Positions 16,896-25,969 of a DNA stretch of 64,000 bases are shown here, one piece after another (within the stretch, counting starts at the first letter, position 1; each line of letters begins with the position of its first letter). The position numbers and the translations under genes were made by a program. Source of the DNA: Microbulbifer hainanensis (GTDB lineage Bacteria > Pseudomonadota > Gammaproteobacteria > Pseudomonadales > Cellvibrionaceae). The DNA lies in contig NZ_JACZCR010000001.1 of assembly GCF_014904735.1 (NCBI RefSeq), positions 31,584 through 95,583 of the forward strand, given 5' to 3'. The notes under the pieces were generated by a model. The model ran no database searches. It saw nothing but the letters and a program-made list of their open reading frames with translations, and was not told the origin of the DNA.

Positions 16896-17921
16896 ATGAA
16901 AGCACTGTCAAAACTGAAATCTGAACCGGGTATCTGGCTCACGGATGTGGACGTCCCCGAACCCGGTCACAACGACCTGCTGATCAAAATCCACAAGACC
17001 GCGATCTGCGGTACCGACATGCATATCTACAACTGGGACGAGTGGTCGCAGAAAACCATTCCGGTTCCCATGGTGGTGGGCCACGAATATGTAGGCGAAG
17101 TCGTCGGTATGGGGCAGGAAGTGGCCGGTTTCGAAATCGGTGACCGCGTCTCCGGCGAAGGCCACATTACCTGCGGTCACTGCCGCAACTGCCGCGCCGG
17201 CCGCCGCCACCTGTGCCGCAACACCTACGGTGTGGGTGTGGATCGCCAGGGCGCCTTTGCCGAATACCTGGTTATTCCCGCGCTGAACGCGTTCAAGATC
17301 CCGGACAACATCTCCGACGAGCTGGCTTCCATTTTCGACCCGTTCGGCAACGCCGTGCACACTGCCCTGTCATTCGACCTGGTTGGCGAAGATGTGCTGA
17401 TTACCGGTGCCGGTCCCATTGGCATCATGGCCGCGGCGGTTGCCCGCCATGTTGGTGCGCGCCATGTGGTGATCACCGATATCAACGACTACCGTCTGGA
17501 TCTGGCAAAAAAAATGGGCGCCACACGCACCGTCAATGTCAGCCAGGAAAAACTGCCGGACGTCATGAAGGAAATCGGCATGACCGAGGGCTTCGACGTG
17601 GGGCTGGAAATGTCCGGCGTTCCAGTGGCCTTCCGCGATATGCTCTCCGCGATGAACCACGGCGGCAAAATTGCGATGCTGGGCATTCCCTCCGGCGAAA
17701 TGGCAATCAACTGGAGCGAGGTGATTTTCAAAGGCCTCGTCATCAAGGGCATTTACGGCCGCGAGATGTTTGAGACCTGGTACAAGATGGCGAGCCTGAT
17801 CCAGTCCGGCCTCGACCTGACACCGATCATCACCCATCAATTCGGTATCGACGACTTCCAGAAAGGTTTCGATACCATGGGCTCCGGTGAATCGGGCAAA
17901 GTGATCCTGAACTGGCAGTAA
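16896..17921 (+). CDS. tdh: L-threonine 3-dehydrogenase
   Basis: 341 residues, exactly the E. coli Tdh length. The start at ATG 16896 gives [19 protein letters not shown], the family N-terminus; an open frame runs further upstream but crosses the kbl end. Catalytic zinc ligands appear in AICGTD and GHEYVGEV, the structural zinc site in [15 protein letters not shown], and the NAD-binding loop in [18 protein letters not shown]. It oxidises threonine to 2-amino-3-ketobutyrate, the substrate of Kbl just upstream. Confidence 0.97.
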   Translation: MKALSKLKSEPGIWLTDVDVPEPGHNDLLIKIHKTAICGTDMHIYNWDEWSQKTIPVPMVVGHEYVGEVVGMGQEVAGFEIGDRVSGEGHITCGHCRNCRAGRRHLCRNTYGVGVDRQGAFAEYLVIPALNAFKIPDNISDELASIFDPFGNAVHTALSFDLVGEDVLITGAGPIGIMAAAVARHVGARHVVITDINDYRLDLAKKMGATRTVNVSQEKLPDVMKEIGMTEGFDVGLEMSGVPVAFRDMLSAMNHGGKIAMLGIPSGEMAINWSEVIFKGLVIKGIYGREMFETWYKMASLIQSGLDLTPIITHQFGIDDFQKGFDTMGSGESGKVILNWQ

Positions 17922-17932
17922 TCAGCAGTTAC

Positions 17933-17960
17933 TCGGGGGTGGCCGACTGGCTACCCCCGA
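17933..17960 (+). terminator. Hairpin after tdh
   Basis: TCGGGGGTGGCC and GGCTACCCCCGA form a 12-bp stem with one G-T pair and a GACT loop, 12 bases past the tdh stop. No T run follows. Confidence 0.55.
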
Positions 17961-18079
17961 TTGCCAGCCCCCTCCTCTACGATATTCCCCGTGCAATGGC
18001 ATCAGGCCGGTATGGTGTGCAACCGTTTCGCATTCCTTTACGATAGCGGCAGCATAATAAAACCATAAAGCAGGTCGCC

Positions 18080-18733
18080 ATGTCCGCAATCACCTTCCGT
18101 CCCTGTACACCGGCGGACGCCGACGCAGCCATTCCCCTCATTTACAGCTCCGGCCCCGCAGCATTTGATTACGCCTTCTGCGACCGCCACCAGCAAGAAG
18201 CAAAAGCGTTCCTGCACCGGGCATTTGTACGGGGAGTTTCGGAATTCGGTTACCGGCAACATATCGCTGCGATCCTGGACGATCGGCTGGTCGGCATCGG
18301 CGCGGTGCGTTTCGCCGAGCAAAATCTCCCGTTCACCTTCGCCGCCCTGCGGGACATAGTGACTTTCTATTCGCCACTGGCTGCAGCGCGCACGGTGATT
18401 CGCGGGCTCAAAACCGAGCAGGTCATCCACCCTCCCAGGCGGGGTGTGGGCATTGTCTACCACCTCGGTGTGGCACCGGAGTGCCGCAGCCGCGGCATCG
18501 GCCGACAGTTGGTCGCGTACCTGATACAAGAAATGCGCAAACGGAAGCTGCCCACTGCCGCGCTGGATGTCGCCGCCACCAATCCCCGCGCGCTGGCACT
18601 GTACGGAGACCTGGGATTCACTCCCTGTAAAACCCGTGTAGGCAATCTCTGCTCGACGTTCGGGCGCGTAGTGGATCACACCTATATGGAGTACGCGCTG
18701 GACTACAGTGAACAGGCGGCCACAGAGAGTTAG
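18080..18733 (+). CDS. GNAT-family N-acetyltransferase
   Basis: 217 residues. The acetyl-CoA pyrophosphate-binding motif is seen as RSRGIGRQLV after the V-x-x-x-x-R beta strand (HLGVAPECRSRG), followed by the family signature NPRALALYGDLGF. The acceptor substrate is unknown. It is followed after 35 bases by a YceB-like gene on the same strand; no functional link is evident. Confidence 0.85.
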   Translation: MSAITFRPCTPADADAAIPLIYSSGPAAFDYAFCDRHQQEAKAFLHRAFVRGVSEFGYRQHIAAILDDRLVGIGAVRFAEQNLPFTFAALRDIVTFYSPLAAARTVIRGLKTEQVIHPPRRGVGIVYHLGVAPECRSRGIGRQLVAYLIQEMRKRKLPTAALDVAATNPRALALYGDLGFTPCKTRVGNLCSTFGRVVDHTYMEYALDYSEQAATES

Positions 18734-18768
18734 GGGCAGCGCATCCGGCCACCGAATTTTGTATCGAC

Positions 18769-19347
18769 ATGCCCTGGCGAAGGATTGCGAAATTGGTAAG
18801 AATCATCGTTCTGATCGCGGTCATCCTGGGCCTGCTGGCATTTGCCGGCTATCGGTATTTCTCCGGACGCGAATATGAAATCCGTATCCCCGAATCCGAG
18901 ATTCAGGCAAAGCTCAGCGAAAAGCTGCCGCGAACCAAAACCTATCTGGGTCTATTCCAGCTGACCCTGAAGAATCCGAGAGTACAGCTGCTCGAGGACA
19001 GCGGCCGGATCCGCGCGGGTCTGGACCTGCAGCTGACCATCAAACTCGGCGGCAGCCGCGAACCGCTCAGCGGCTCGGTCGATGCCTCGGGCCTGCTGCG
19101 CTATGCCCCTGAACAGGGACAATTCTTTCTGGCCGAACCACAGATTGAACAGCTGCAGATACAGGGCCTGCCGGACAAACACAGTGGCAAGGCTCGGGCC
19201 GTCATCACCGCCGCCTTAACCGAATACTTTGCCAGCCACCCCGTCTATCGACTGAAGAAAGACGACGCCAGGCAGGCCGCCGCCCGGCTGGTGTTGAAAA
19301 ATGTCGCCGTCAGCGGTGACGAGCTGGTGGTCACTATGGGGCTATGA
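18769..19347 (+). CDS. DUF1439 (YceB-like) envelope protein
   Basis: 192 residues with one N-terminal membrane segment (about 10-30, IIVLIAVILGLLAFAGYRYF) but no lipobox, unlike E. coli YceB, which is a lipoprotein. The rest matches the YceB layout: YEIRIPESEIQAKLSEKLP at the start of the mature part and a closing YFASHPVYRLKKDD followed by a basic helix and V-x-V strand. Probably anchored in the inner membrane facing the periplasm; the molecular role of the family is not established. Confidence 0.7.
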   Translation: MPWRRIAKLVRIIVLIAVILGLLAFAGYRYFSGREYEIRIPESEIQAKLSEKLPRTKTYLGLFQLTLKNPRVQLLEDSGRIRAGLDLQLTIKLGGSREPLSGSVDASGLLRYAPEQGQFFLAEPQIEQLQIQGLPDKHSGKARAVITAALTEYFASHPVYRLKKDDARQAAARLVLKNVAVSGDELVVTMGL

Positions 19348-19511
19348 GAGACCCCCTCGTATTGCGCCCGCTTAAATTCCCTAGACTGACTCCTCAGTTT
19401 CCATCAGCAGCTTCTAGACTCTGTTAAATGTCCGCCTAAACATGAATTGCGCGCCAGCCTGCCAGCGGTTCACCCAGCTGCACCTGTCGCTGCCACAACA
19501 GAGGATTCCAC

Positions 19512-20045
19512 ATGAAGGCAATACAGCGTTTTGCGATATCCGCGGCCGCCCTCCTACTCGCCGGCCTGGCGCACGCCGACGTCGTTATCGAAATGCATGC
19601 AGTCAGCAAAGACGGCGTGGGCAAGTCCCTCGGCAAGGTGGTCGCCACCCAAACCCGCTATGGTGTGGTTTTCACGCCGATGCTGGAGGGAATTCGGGTA
19701 TCGGCACCGGGACTACACGGCTTTCACGTACACCAGAACCCCAGCTGCGCGCCCATGGAGAAAAACGGCAAGATGGTGCCGGCACTCGGCGCCGGTGGCC
19801 ACTACGACCCCAAGTCGGCCAACCGCCACAGTTTCCCCTGGGGTACCGGCCACCTCGGCGATCTGCCGGCGCTGTTTGTGGATGAGAACGGCACGGCCAA
19901 CAGCCCGGTGCTGGCGCCGCGCCTTAAACTGTCAGACCTGAAGGGGCGATCGCTGATGATTCACGCCGGTGGCGACAACTATTCGGACACTCCCAACCCC
20001 CTTGGCGGCGGTGGTCCGCGCGTGGCCTGCGGCGTAATTCAGTAA
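19512..20045 (+). CDS. sodC: Periplasmic Cu,Zn superoxide dismutase
   Basis: 177 residues with a signal peptide ending about LAHA (residue 22). Copper and zinc ligand motifs are clear: [37 protein letters not shown] and [11 protein letters not shown]. The two disulphide Cys (HQNPSC and VACGVIQ) are present. Detoxifies superoxide in the periplasm. Confidence 0.96.
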   Translation: MKAIQRFAISAAALLLAGLAHADVVIEMHAVSKDGVGKSLGKVVATQTRYGVVFTPMLEGIRVSAPGLHGFHVHQNPSCAPMEKNGKMVPALGAGGHYDPKSANRHSFPWGTGHLGDLPALFVDENGTANSPVLAPRLKLSDLKGRSLMIHAGGDNYSDTPNPLGGGGPRVACGVIQ

Positions 20046-20058
20046 CAGCGGGTTTTCC

Positions 20059-20175
20059 GTGAAGCGCTTGCTGGTACTGCTGATCGTCGTGCTGTTTTTA
20101 CTGGCGCTGGGCGGCACCATCCAGCAGTGCAGTAAAGCCCGGCGCCAGGCCGAGGGCACTGAACAAGTTCAGTAG
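20059..20175 (+). CDS. Small membrane peptide downstream of sodC (38 aa)
   Basis: A GTG-started frame 13 bases after the sodC stop encodes a 38-residue peptide with one hydrophobic segment (LLVLLIVVLFLLALGG) and a short charged tail containing a single Cys. The ribosome-binding site is weak (AGCGGG). It looks like a single-pass membrane peptide and may be co-transcribed with sodC. Not recognised; conservation would decide whether it is real. Confidence 0.35.
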   Translation: MKRLLVLLIVVLFLLALGGTIQQCSKARRQAEGTEQVQ

Positions 20176-20187
20176 CCGCCCTGCGAT

Positions 20188-21435
20188 TCAGTCTTCGTCG
20201 CGCAATTTGCCGAGCAGCCAGCGGCTGCTCGTGCCCTGCACCAGTAGCGAGAAAAGCACCACGCCGAATACCATCGACTGCACCGGTAGCCGAAAGGGCA
20301 AGTCCGACGGCAGCGACAGGGCCAGCGCCACAGCGATAACACCGCGCAGGCCGCCCCAGCCCAGCAGCAGTCGCCAGTTGCGCGGTATCGGCGGACCGAC
20401 AAAGCGTGCCAGTGGACCGGTCACGAAGATTGAAAGTGCGCGCGCACCCACGGCCGCGGCAATAGCAATCAATATCGCGAACCATTGCTGACCGATCATT
20501 TCCGGCGTAATCACCAGCCCCATGATCACGAAAATCAGCGCGCGAAACAGCAGGCCCAGCCACTCCCAGGTGGGAGATACATGGGCGAGGTAAGTCTCAC
20601 GCTGTTCGCGCAGGCAGGCGCGGGCGACCATGGCGCAGACCATCACCGCAACGATACCGGATACGTGCACCACGTGCTCCGCCAGATAGTAGGTGCCCAG
20701 AGCAGCGAATAGCAGCGTCACCAGCGCCGCGCCGGCGGCGCCCAGCAACAGAACGACAATGGCGGTCAGCAGTCCGCACAACACACCCACCGCGAGGCCG
20801 CCGAATACGGTCACGGCAAAATACATGGTGATAGTCCGCGCATCTTCCAGCGGCTCCCCGGTGCTGACGGCGCCCTCGAAGACGCTGTGACTGACAGCGC
20901 CCAATACCAGCGTGAAGAGGACAATCGCCGCGACGTCGTTGAACAGGCTCTCGCCCTTGATCAGGGTCAACAAATCCTCGTTGCCGGATTTCTGGCGCAG
21001 CTTGGTCACCACCGCCCCCGGATTCGTGGCGGCAAGAATCGCGCCGGTGAGCAGCGCCGCCTGCCACGGCAGTGTCTCCGGTTCGTTGACACCGAAATAA
21101 ATCAGAACAGCGATCAACAACGCACAGATGCCGACGCCGAGGGTCGCCATCAGGAGCAGCGGACCCAGCCACTCCTTCAGTTCACGCGGTTCGATTTCCC
21201 AGGCGGATTCAAAAATCAGGATCGGCAGTATCACGAAAAACACCAGCTGGTGCAGGTGCTCCGCACGCAGGCTGGTGTTGTAATCGATCAGCGGCAGCAG
21301 CATGCCGGCAACGACGCCCGCGATGAAACAGCCAAGGGTATTATCGCTGCGCAGTATCCGCGCCAGCCCGAGGCCGGCCACCGCGGCAGCCGCCATATAG
21401 AGTCCCTGGCCCACCAGGGTGGTGATACTTTCCAC
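20188..21435 (-). CDS. CPA1-family Na+(K+)/H+ antiporter
   Basis: 415 residues with about 12 membrane segments. Family motifs: IFESAWEIEPRELK in the third to fourth segments, AATNPGAVV, and the ion-binding Asn-Asp in GESLFNDVAAIVLF. A GTG start overlaps by one base the TAG stop of the upstream glutamate-synthase-like gene, so translation is coupled. Expected to exchange sodium or potassium for protons across the inner membrane; the ion cannot be set by eye. Confidence 0.85.
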   Translation of the reverse strand: MESITTLVGQGLYMAAAAVAGLGLARILRSDNTLGCFIAGVVAGMLLPLIDYNTSLRAEHLHQLVFFVILPILIFESAWEIEPRELKEWLGPLLLMATLGVGICALLIAVLIYFGVNEPETLPWQAALLTGAILAATNPGAVVTKLRQKSGNEDLLTLIKGESLFNDVAAIVLFTLVLGAVSHSVFEGAVSTGEPLEDARTITMYFAVTVFGGLAVGVLCGLLTAIVVLLLGAAGAALVTLLFAALGTYYLAEHVVHVSGIVAVMVCAMVARACLREQRETYLAHVSPTWEWLGLLFRALIFVIMGLVITPEMIGQQWFAILIAIAAAVGARALSIFVTGPLARFVGPPIPRNWRLLLGWGGLRGVIAVALALSLPSDLPFRLPVQSMVFGVVLFSLLVQGTSSRWLLGKLRDED

Positions 21436-22979
21436 TATTCGACTCTCCGATCGCTCGCCAGTACCGATTTTGGCTTCACCTCCGGCACCAGTTCGGTTAG
21501 CGGCATAGCCAAGCCGCGCTCGTTGATCACCTCCACGTGGTGACGGCGCAGCAGGCGCGGCTCGGGCACACCGCAGGAGTGCGCGATGGTACCGACTTCG
21601 TGCACCATATTGCGCGCGTAGCTATTGACCCGCTCGGCCTTGTCCGTGGGATCCAGTCCCTGCTGCAGATCCGGATCGTGCGTGGTCACCCCGGTCGGAC
21701 AGGTGTTTTTGTTGCACTGCATGGCCTGGATACAGCCGAGCGCGAACATAAACCCGCGCCCGCAATTGACGAAGTCCGCACCCATCGCCAGCGCCCAGGC
21801 CACCATCGACGGCGTCAGCAGTTTGCCCGAACAGACAACTTTAATGCGCTCGCGCAAGCCGTACTGGGTCAGCAGGTCTACCACCAGTGGCAGGCTGCGG
21901 TTGATCGGCAGGCCCATATAATCCATCAGGCTCTGCGGTGCCGCACCGCTGCCACCGTCGGCGCTGTCGATGGTGATAAAGTCCGGCGCGCTGTCCAGAC
22001 CGCGCAGCTGGATGCTCTCGCACATCTGGTGCAACCAGTCACTGGAACCGATCACACACTTGAACCCAGTGGGCTTGCCGGTAATACGGCGAATACGCTG
22101 CACCATGTCCAGCAGGCCATCGACGGTGTTGAATTCCGGATGGCCATTCGGGCTGATGGAATCCTGTCCCTCCGGGATACCGCGCACCCGCGCAATTTCC
22201 TCGGTGACCTTGATCCCCGGCAGGATACCGCCCTTGCCCGGCTTGGCCCCCTGGGACAGTTTCAGCTCGAACATTTTTACCTGCTCGTGCTCGGCCACCG
22301 CTCGTAGTTTTTCCTCGGACAGTTTGCCCTCGGCATCGCGCACGCCGTATTTGGCCGTACCGATCTGGAACACGATGTCGCAGCCCCCAGAGAGGTGATA
22401 GGAGGACAGCCCGCCCTCACCGGTGTTCATCCAGATACCCGCCTTCTTCGCCCCTTTCGACAGGGCCGTCACCGCCGGTACTGACAGCGCACCAAAGCTC
22501 ATACCGGAGATATTGAAAATGGAACTGGTGGTGTAGGGTTTGTCCGCATAACCTTCACCGACCGTGACCTCGCCCGGGGGTACCGCGTCTTTCTCCAGGG
22601 TGGGGAAAGGATAGTTGAGGAACACCACATCCCCTGGCTGGTTTAGCGGCCGCGTGGAACCGAAGGCCACGGTGGAATCGACGTTTTTGGCCGCGCGGTA
22701 AACCCAGCTGCGCTGGGCGCGGTTGAAGGGCATCTCCTCCCGGTCCAGGGCGAAGAAGTACTGGCGGAAGAATTCACCGAGATGTTCGAACTGGTAGCGA
22801 AACCGGCCGATGACCGGGAAATTGCGCCGGATCGCCTGCTTCGTCTGGCTCACATCCGACAGATACAGATAGAGCACATAGAGAACCAGCAACACCAGCG
22901 CGAAGGCAAACAACAGCGCAAATACTTGTAATACATGAACCGCAAATGTGCGAATCGCGGCTACTGCCTGTAAATCCAT
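21435..22979 (-). CDS. FMN-binding glutamate-synthase-like protein, membrane-anchored
   Basis: 514 residues: one N-terminal membrane helix (about 12-38) followed by a glutamate synthase central/FMN domain (GltB type, PF01645). Recognisable are SGMSFGALSVPAVTALSKGAKKAG, MNTGEGGLSSYH, the TIDSADGGSGAAP barrel stretch, and the Cys cluster near CNKNTCPTGVTTHD. It lacks the amidotransferase domain of true GltB, so it is not a full glutamate synthase; the reaction is unknown. It overlaps the downstream antiporter gene by one base, which hints at a shared role. Confidence 0.85.
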   Translation of the reverse strand: MDLQAVAAIRTFAVHVLQVFALLFAFALVLLVLYVLYLYLSDVSQTKQAIRRNFPVIGRFRYQFEHLGEFFRQYFFALDREEMPFNRAQRSWVYRAAKNVDSTVAFGSTRPLNQPGDVVFLNYPFPTLEKDAVPPGEVTVGEGYADKPYTTSSIFNISGMSFGALSVPAVTALSKGAKKAGIWMNTGEGGLSSYHLSGGCDIVFQIGTAKYGVRDAEGKLSEEKLRAVAEHEQVKMFELKLSQGAKPGKGGILPGIKVTEEIARVRGIPEGQDSISPNGHPEFNTVDGLLDMVQRIRRITGKPTGFKCVIGSSDWLHQMCESIQLRGLDSAPDFITIDSADGGSGAAPQSLMDYMGLPINRSLPLVVDLLTQYGLRERIKVVCSGKLLTPSMVAWALAMGADFVNCGRGFMFALGCIQAMQCNKNTCPTGVTTHDPDLQQGLDPTDKAERVNSYARNMVHEVGTIAHSCGVPEPRLLRRHHVEVINERGLAMPLTELVPEVKPKSVLASDRRVE

Positions 22980-23059
22980 CTCACAGCCCCCTGATTTTGG
23001 TGGCGATCATTGTATGCCCTGTACCGGCTGCTTGCATATCGCCGCCGCCTCCACTTAAA

Positions 23060-23075
23060 CTGTATATCCATACAG
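23060..23075 (+). promoter_or_regulatory. LexA-binding site (SOS box)
   Basis: CTGTATATCCATACAG matches the gammaproteobacterial CTGT-N8-ACAG consensus perfectly, with TATA in the spacer. It ends seven bases before ATG 23083 and overlaps a plausible -10 (TTAAAC, 23055-23060) with TTGCAT (23032-23037) as -35, so LexA would occlude RNA polymerase. Confidence 0.8.
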
Positions 23076-23082
23076 CTAAGAG

Positions 23083-24180
23083 ATGGTATCCTTGGCCAAC
23101 GAAGATCCGACAAACCCCACTCAGTGCCACAAAGCCCGCGGTGCCGCCAGCAATCTGGCCGGCCGCTTTGTGCCCCATACCAGCACCCGGGAAAACGATG
23201 GCTGGCAGCTGGAGCCGGAACCCGTCGAGCGGATACTGACTGAGGCCATTGCGGAAAAGGCCAAGAGCATCATCGCCACCAACCGCTCGCCGGATTTGCC
23301 CTTCAGTCAGTCCATCAATCCGTACCGGGGCTGCGAGCACGGCTGCATTTACTGCTACGCGCGCCCCGCACACGCCTACGTCGATCTGTCGCCGGGGCTG
23401 GACTTCGAAAGTAAAATTTTTTTCAAACCCGAGGCCGCCGCACTGCTGGAAACCGCCCTGCGCAGGCGCAGTTATCGTTGCACTCCCATCGCGCTGGGCT
23501 CCAATACCGATCCCTACCAGCCGCTGGAAAGGGACAAACAGATCACCCGCCAGCTGCTCGAGACGATGCAGCGCTTCAATCAGCCAGTCACTATCGTTAC
23601 CAAGAGTGCACTGATTCTGCGCGATCTGCCGCTGCTGGCGGAAATGGCGCGGGATCGGCTCGCCCAGGTAGCCATCAGCGTCACGACCCTCGACAACGCG
23701 CTGAAACGAAAACTGGAGCCCCGCACAGCCGGTCCGGCCGCGCGCCTGCGGGCGCTGGAGGCACTGGGCAATGCCGGTATTCCCACCGCGGTGCTGGCCG
23801 CACCGATGATCCCCGCCTTGAACGACTGCGAACTGGAAGCCATTCTTACCGCCGCCACGGATGCCGGCGCGCAGCATGCCGCCTATATCCTGCTGCGCCT
23901 GCCGCATGAGGTTGCGCCGCTGTTCCGCCAATGGTTGGACGAACACTATCCGGAGCGCGCCGCCCATGTCATGAGCCTGGTACAGCAGAGCCGCAACGGC
24001 CGTGACTACCAGAGCGACTTTGCCCAGCGCCAGACGGGTACCGGTATTTTTGCCCAGCTGCTGCAGCGGCGTTTCTCAGTGGCGATCAAGAGACTGGGAT
24101 TGAACCGGCGCAAACTGGCTCTGGACTGCAGCCGCTTTCTCCCTCCTCCCCAGGCCGGCGACCAGCAGTCACTGTTTTGA
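23083..24180 (+). CDS. PA0069-family radical SAM protein, LexA-controlled
   Basis: 365 residues. The radical SAM cluster motif CxxxCxxC is in YRGCEHGCIYCYARP, preceded by SQSINP. Later motifs such as LGSNTDPYQPLE and TKSALILRDL are typical of the PA0069/Rv2578c group, related to spore photoproduct lyase. The reaction is unknown, but I recall PA0069 being listed among the LexA regulon of Pseudomonas aeruginosa, and here too an SOS box sits directly on the promoter. A role in DNA damage tolerance is therefore likely, though unproven. Divergent from the glutamate-synthase-like gene. Confidence 0.88.
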   Translation: MVSLANEDPTNPTQCHKARGAASNLAGRFVPHTSTRENDGWQLEPEPVERILTEAIAEKAKSIIATNRSPDLPFSQSINPYRGCEHGCIYCYARPAHAYVDLSPGLDFESKIFFKPEAAALLETALRRRSYRCTPIALGSNTDPYQPLERDKQITRQLLETMQRFNQPVTIVTKSALILRDLPLLAEMARDRLAQVAISVTTLDNALKRKLEPRTAGPAARLRALEALGNAGIPTAVLAAPMIPALNDCELEAILTAATDAGAQHAAYILLRLPHEVAPLFRQWLDEHYPERAAHVMSLVQQSRNGRDYQSDFAQRQTGTGIFAQLLQRRFSVAIKRLGLNRRKLALDCSRFLPPPQAGDQQSLF

Positions 24181-24258
24181 TAGCCAGAGCAAAGTCGCGG
24201 TTCCCCCGCGCCGCCCGCTATCGGACAATAGTCCGGTATCAATAGTGGAATCAGAATC

Positions 24259-24573
24259 TTGAGTGATTGGTTTGTCTACATGATCCGCACCGGTCGAGGT
24301 GCCCTGTACACCGGTATCACCCGCGATGTGGTGCGCCGTTTTGCCGAGCACCAGAGCGGCGGCCCCAAAGCGGCCAAGGCCCTGCGCGGACGGGGACCGC
24401 TGACGCTGGAATTCCACTGCGCAGTCGCCGACAAATCCGCCGCGCTGAAGCTGGAAATAGAGATAAAGAAGTGGCCGAAGAAGAAAAAAGAGGCCCTGAT
24501 TGCCGGCAGAAAGGGATTGATACCCGCGGTGTATTTATCAGGGCCCAAAGGGGTAGATGGTGAATCGCTGTAG
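24259..24573 (+). CDS. GIY-YIG nuclease-family protein (YhbQ-like)
   Basis: 104 residues. The GIY-YIG core is read as [20 protein letters not shown], with the family's downstream Arg and His (VVRRFAEHQ) and the [11 protein letters not shown] stretch. A TTG start at 24259 gives [10 protein letters not shown], the usual N-terminus. Single-domain proteins of this type are small predicted DNA nucleases or DNA-damage proteins. It lies 78 bases after the SOS-controlled radical SAM gene on the same strand, so it may share that regulation. Confidence 0.88.
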   Translation: MSDWFVYMIRTGRGALYTGITRDVVRRFAEHQSGGPKAAKALRGRGPLTLEFHCAVADKSAALKLEIEIKKWPKKKKEALIAGRKGLIPAVYLSGPKGVDGESL

Positions 24574-24584
24574 CGCCCAGTGAA

Positions 24585-24695
24585 TTACTGGACGGTATAT
24601 TCCAATTGTATGGTTGGCTCCGAGCTGGCCGGGCCGGTAAAGGCCAGGGCAGTGACAAACACCATGGCTGTTGCAAAAATAAAGCGCCTGCACAT
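24585..24695 (-). CDS. Small secreted peptide (36 aa), unknown
   Basis: A minus-strand frame from ATG 24695 to TAA 24585, preceded by GAGAGGTG at good spacing. It encodes a basic start (MCRRF), a hydrophobic core (IFATAMVFVTALAFTG), a likely cleavage site after PASS, and a mature piece of only about 11 residues (EPTIQLEYTVQ). Too short for normal gene finders. Not recognised; it could be a secreted peptide or a truncated gene. Confidence 0.4.
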   Translation of the reverse strand: MCRRFIFATAMVFVTALAFTGPASSEPTIQLEYTVQ

Positions 24696-24755
24696 CACTG
24701 ACACCTCTCTACTAAATCGTATTTAACACTCTGATGTTAAATAGCTGGATTGAAA

Positions 24756-24953
24756 TCATCTCCCGACCTGTTCCGCCACTGCCGAATCCTGGTTTCCCGA
24801 CAGCCAGCGGCCCTGTGTCTCCGACGTCAGGCAGGACACCTCGCCAATCTGGCTCTGCTGAATTCTCAGCAAACAGGCGTCGATAACGACTGTGCGCAAT
24901 CTGTTGGCCGGGTAGCGGACCAGTGCCCCGGCGGCAGCTCTCAAGCGACTCAT
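24756..24953 (-). CDS. Small protein (65 aa) translationally coupled to DUF1097-like gene
   Basis: The ATG at 24953 overlaps the TGA of the upstream membrane-protein gene in an ATGA junction, the usual sign of coupling. The product has no membrane segment; it begins MSRLRAAAGALVRYP, is mildly basic and has two Cys. Not recognised. A second frame in this stretch (to 24960) is less likely because it lacks the coupling. Confidence 0.5.
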   Translation of the reverse strand: MSRLRAAAGALVRYPANRLRTVVIDACLLRIQQSQIGEVSCLTSETQGRWLSGNQDSAVAEQVGR

Positions 24954-25495
24954 TGCTCAACCTCCACTACATCCTCTGAAACCCGAACCTGTCCAATCCC
25001 GAGCGCCCTGCGCACAAGAGCCGGCAGCGTCGCGGCGAACACCCCCACGGAAACCGCAGCGGTCAACGTCAGGTAGGTGTCCAGCGATGTCTCCATATTC
25101 GCCACCAGTGCGATCAGGATACCGATGTAATAATTGGGAACATTGCTGACACCAGTAATGAACTGCATCAGTTGCACGCTGATCGCTGCGAGTAGCAATG
25201 CAGCCGGCAGCGCCGTCCAGGCGGAATTCAGATCAAAATTAGCTGCTGCCGACAACGAAACAATGCCGAGGCCGAGGCCGGTAATCGCACAAGCCAGGTT
25301 GTACGTGCCGTGGCCAAGCGACGAACCGCGGCTGTAGAAGACTGCCAGGCCGGCCAGCGTGACCCAGACTGGTAACCCGAGCAGGTACCCCGCCACTCCG
25401 GCACCAGCAATCTGCACCGCTACCAGTAGCACACCGGCCCCTCGGGACAACGGTGTCGACTCGATACGATGTTCACTCGCAACTGCATGGCTCAT
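24950..25495 (-). CDS. Integral membrane protein, DUF1097-like
   Basis: 181 residues with about five to six hydrophobic segments (from about 20 to 165), the pattern TYNLACAITGLGLGI and NVPNYYIGILIALVA in the middle, and an acidic tail (SEDVVEVEQ). Length and layout fit the DUF1097/YcdZ family, but I cannot be sure of the match. GGAG lies upstream of the ATG. It overlaps the following 65-aa gene. Confidence 0.6.
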   Translation of the reverse strand: MSHAVASEHRIESTPLSRGAGVLLVAVQIAGAGVAGYLLGLPVWVTLAGLAVFYSRGSSLGHGTYNLACAITGLGLGIVSLSAAANFDLNSAWTALPAALLLAAISVQLMQFITGVSNVPNYYIGILIALVANMETSLDTYLTLTAAVSVGVFAATLPALVRRALGIGQVRVSEDVVEVEQ

Positions 25496-25777
25496 GGCAA
25501 TCTCCTCCCGTTATGGCTCAATGCTTTCCATCGCCAACCGATTTTCACTGACCCGTCGGTTTCCACTTGCACAAAAACGGCCTGGTCCGATGAATCGAAA
25601 GCGGTTACTAACTTCCTTTCGTTGCAGCGCATTCTGCCGTTCGGGCCCATAGAGCGGTAGCAGATAACTTCGCGATACTTGCCTAAAATTGCACGCGGTC
25701 GGAGTATCCTTATTTCGGCAAGACAAGTCGCTCTAACCCAATAGCAGTCGGTTATAAGTGCCGGTAATTCGCCGCCT

Positions 25778-25969
25778 GTGCGGCCGGGGGGCAAGGTGAT
25801 CTGGTCAATTGGCGCGACGATGATGCAGGGACAGGTGCTCGGAGCCTACTTTGGCAGTCACACCATGCTGGCGGGCGGCACCCGCCTGATCCGCCCCATG
25901 GTGATCACCGTGTGCATACTCATGTCCCTGAGCCAGATCGCCCGGCATTTGGATTTCACTCTGGGTTGA
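25778..25969 (+). pseudogene. 3' remnant of a TSUP (TauE/SafE-type) permease
   Basis: The frame encodes about 60 residues ending in a stop at 25967-25969: VIWSIGATMMQGQVLGAYFG, then LAGGTRLIRP and a final hydrophobic segment. This is the typical last third of a sulfite exporter TauE/SafE-family permease (glycine-rich helix, K/R-hinge LIRP, terminal helix). No upstream half is present in any frame, so the gene is a decayed fragment. Its stop overlaps the 3' end of the convergent lysR-type gene. Confidence 0.65.

Noticed and set aside
25492..25794. 100-codon minus-strand frame upstream of the DUF1097-like gene
   Set aside because: No clear start signal; the downstream half (MGPNGRMRCNERKLVTAFDS) is faintly protein-like but I cannot support it as a gene.
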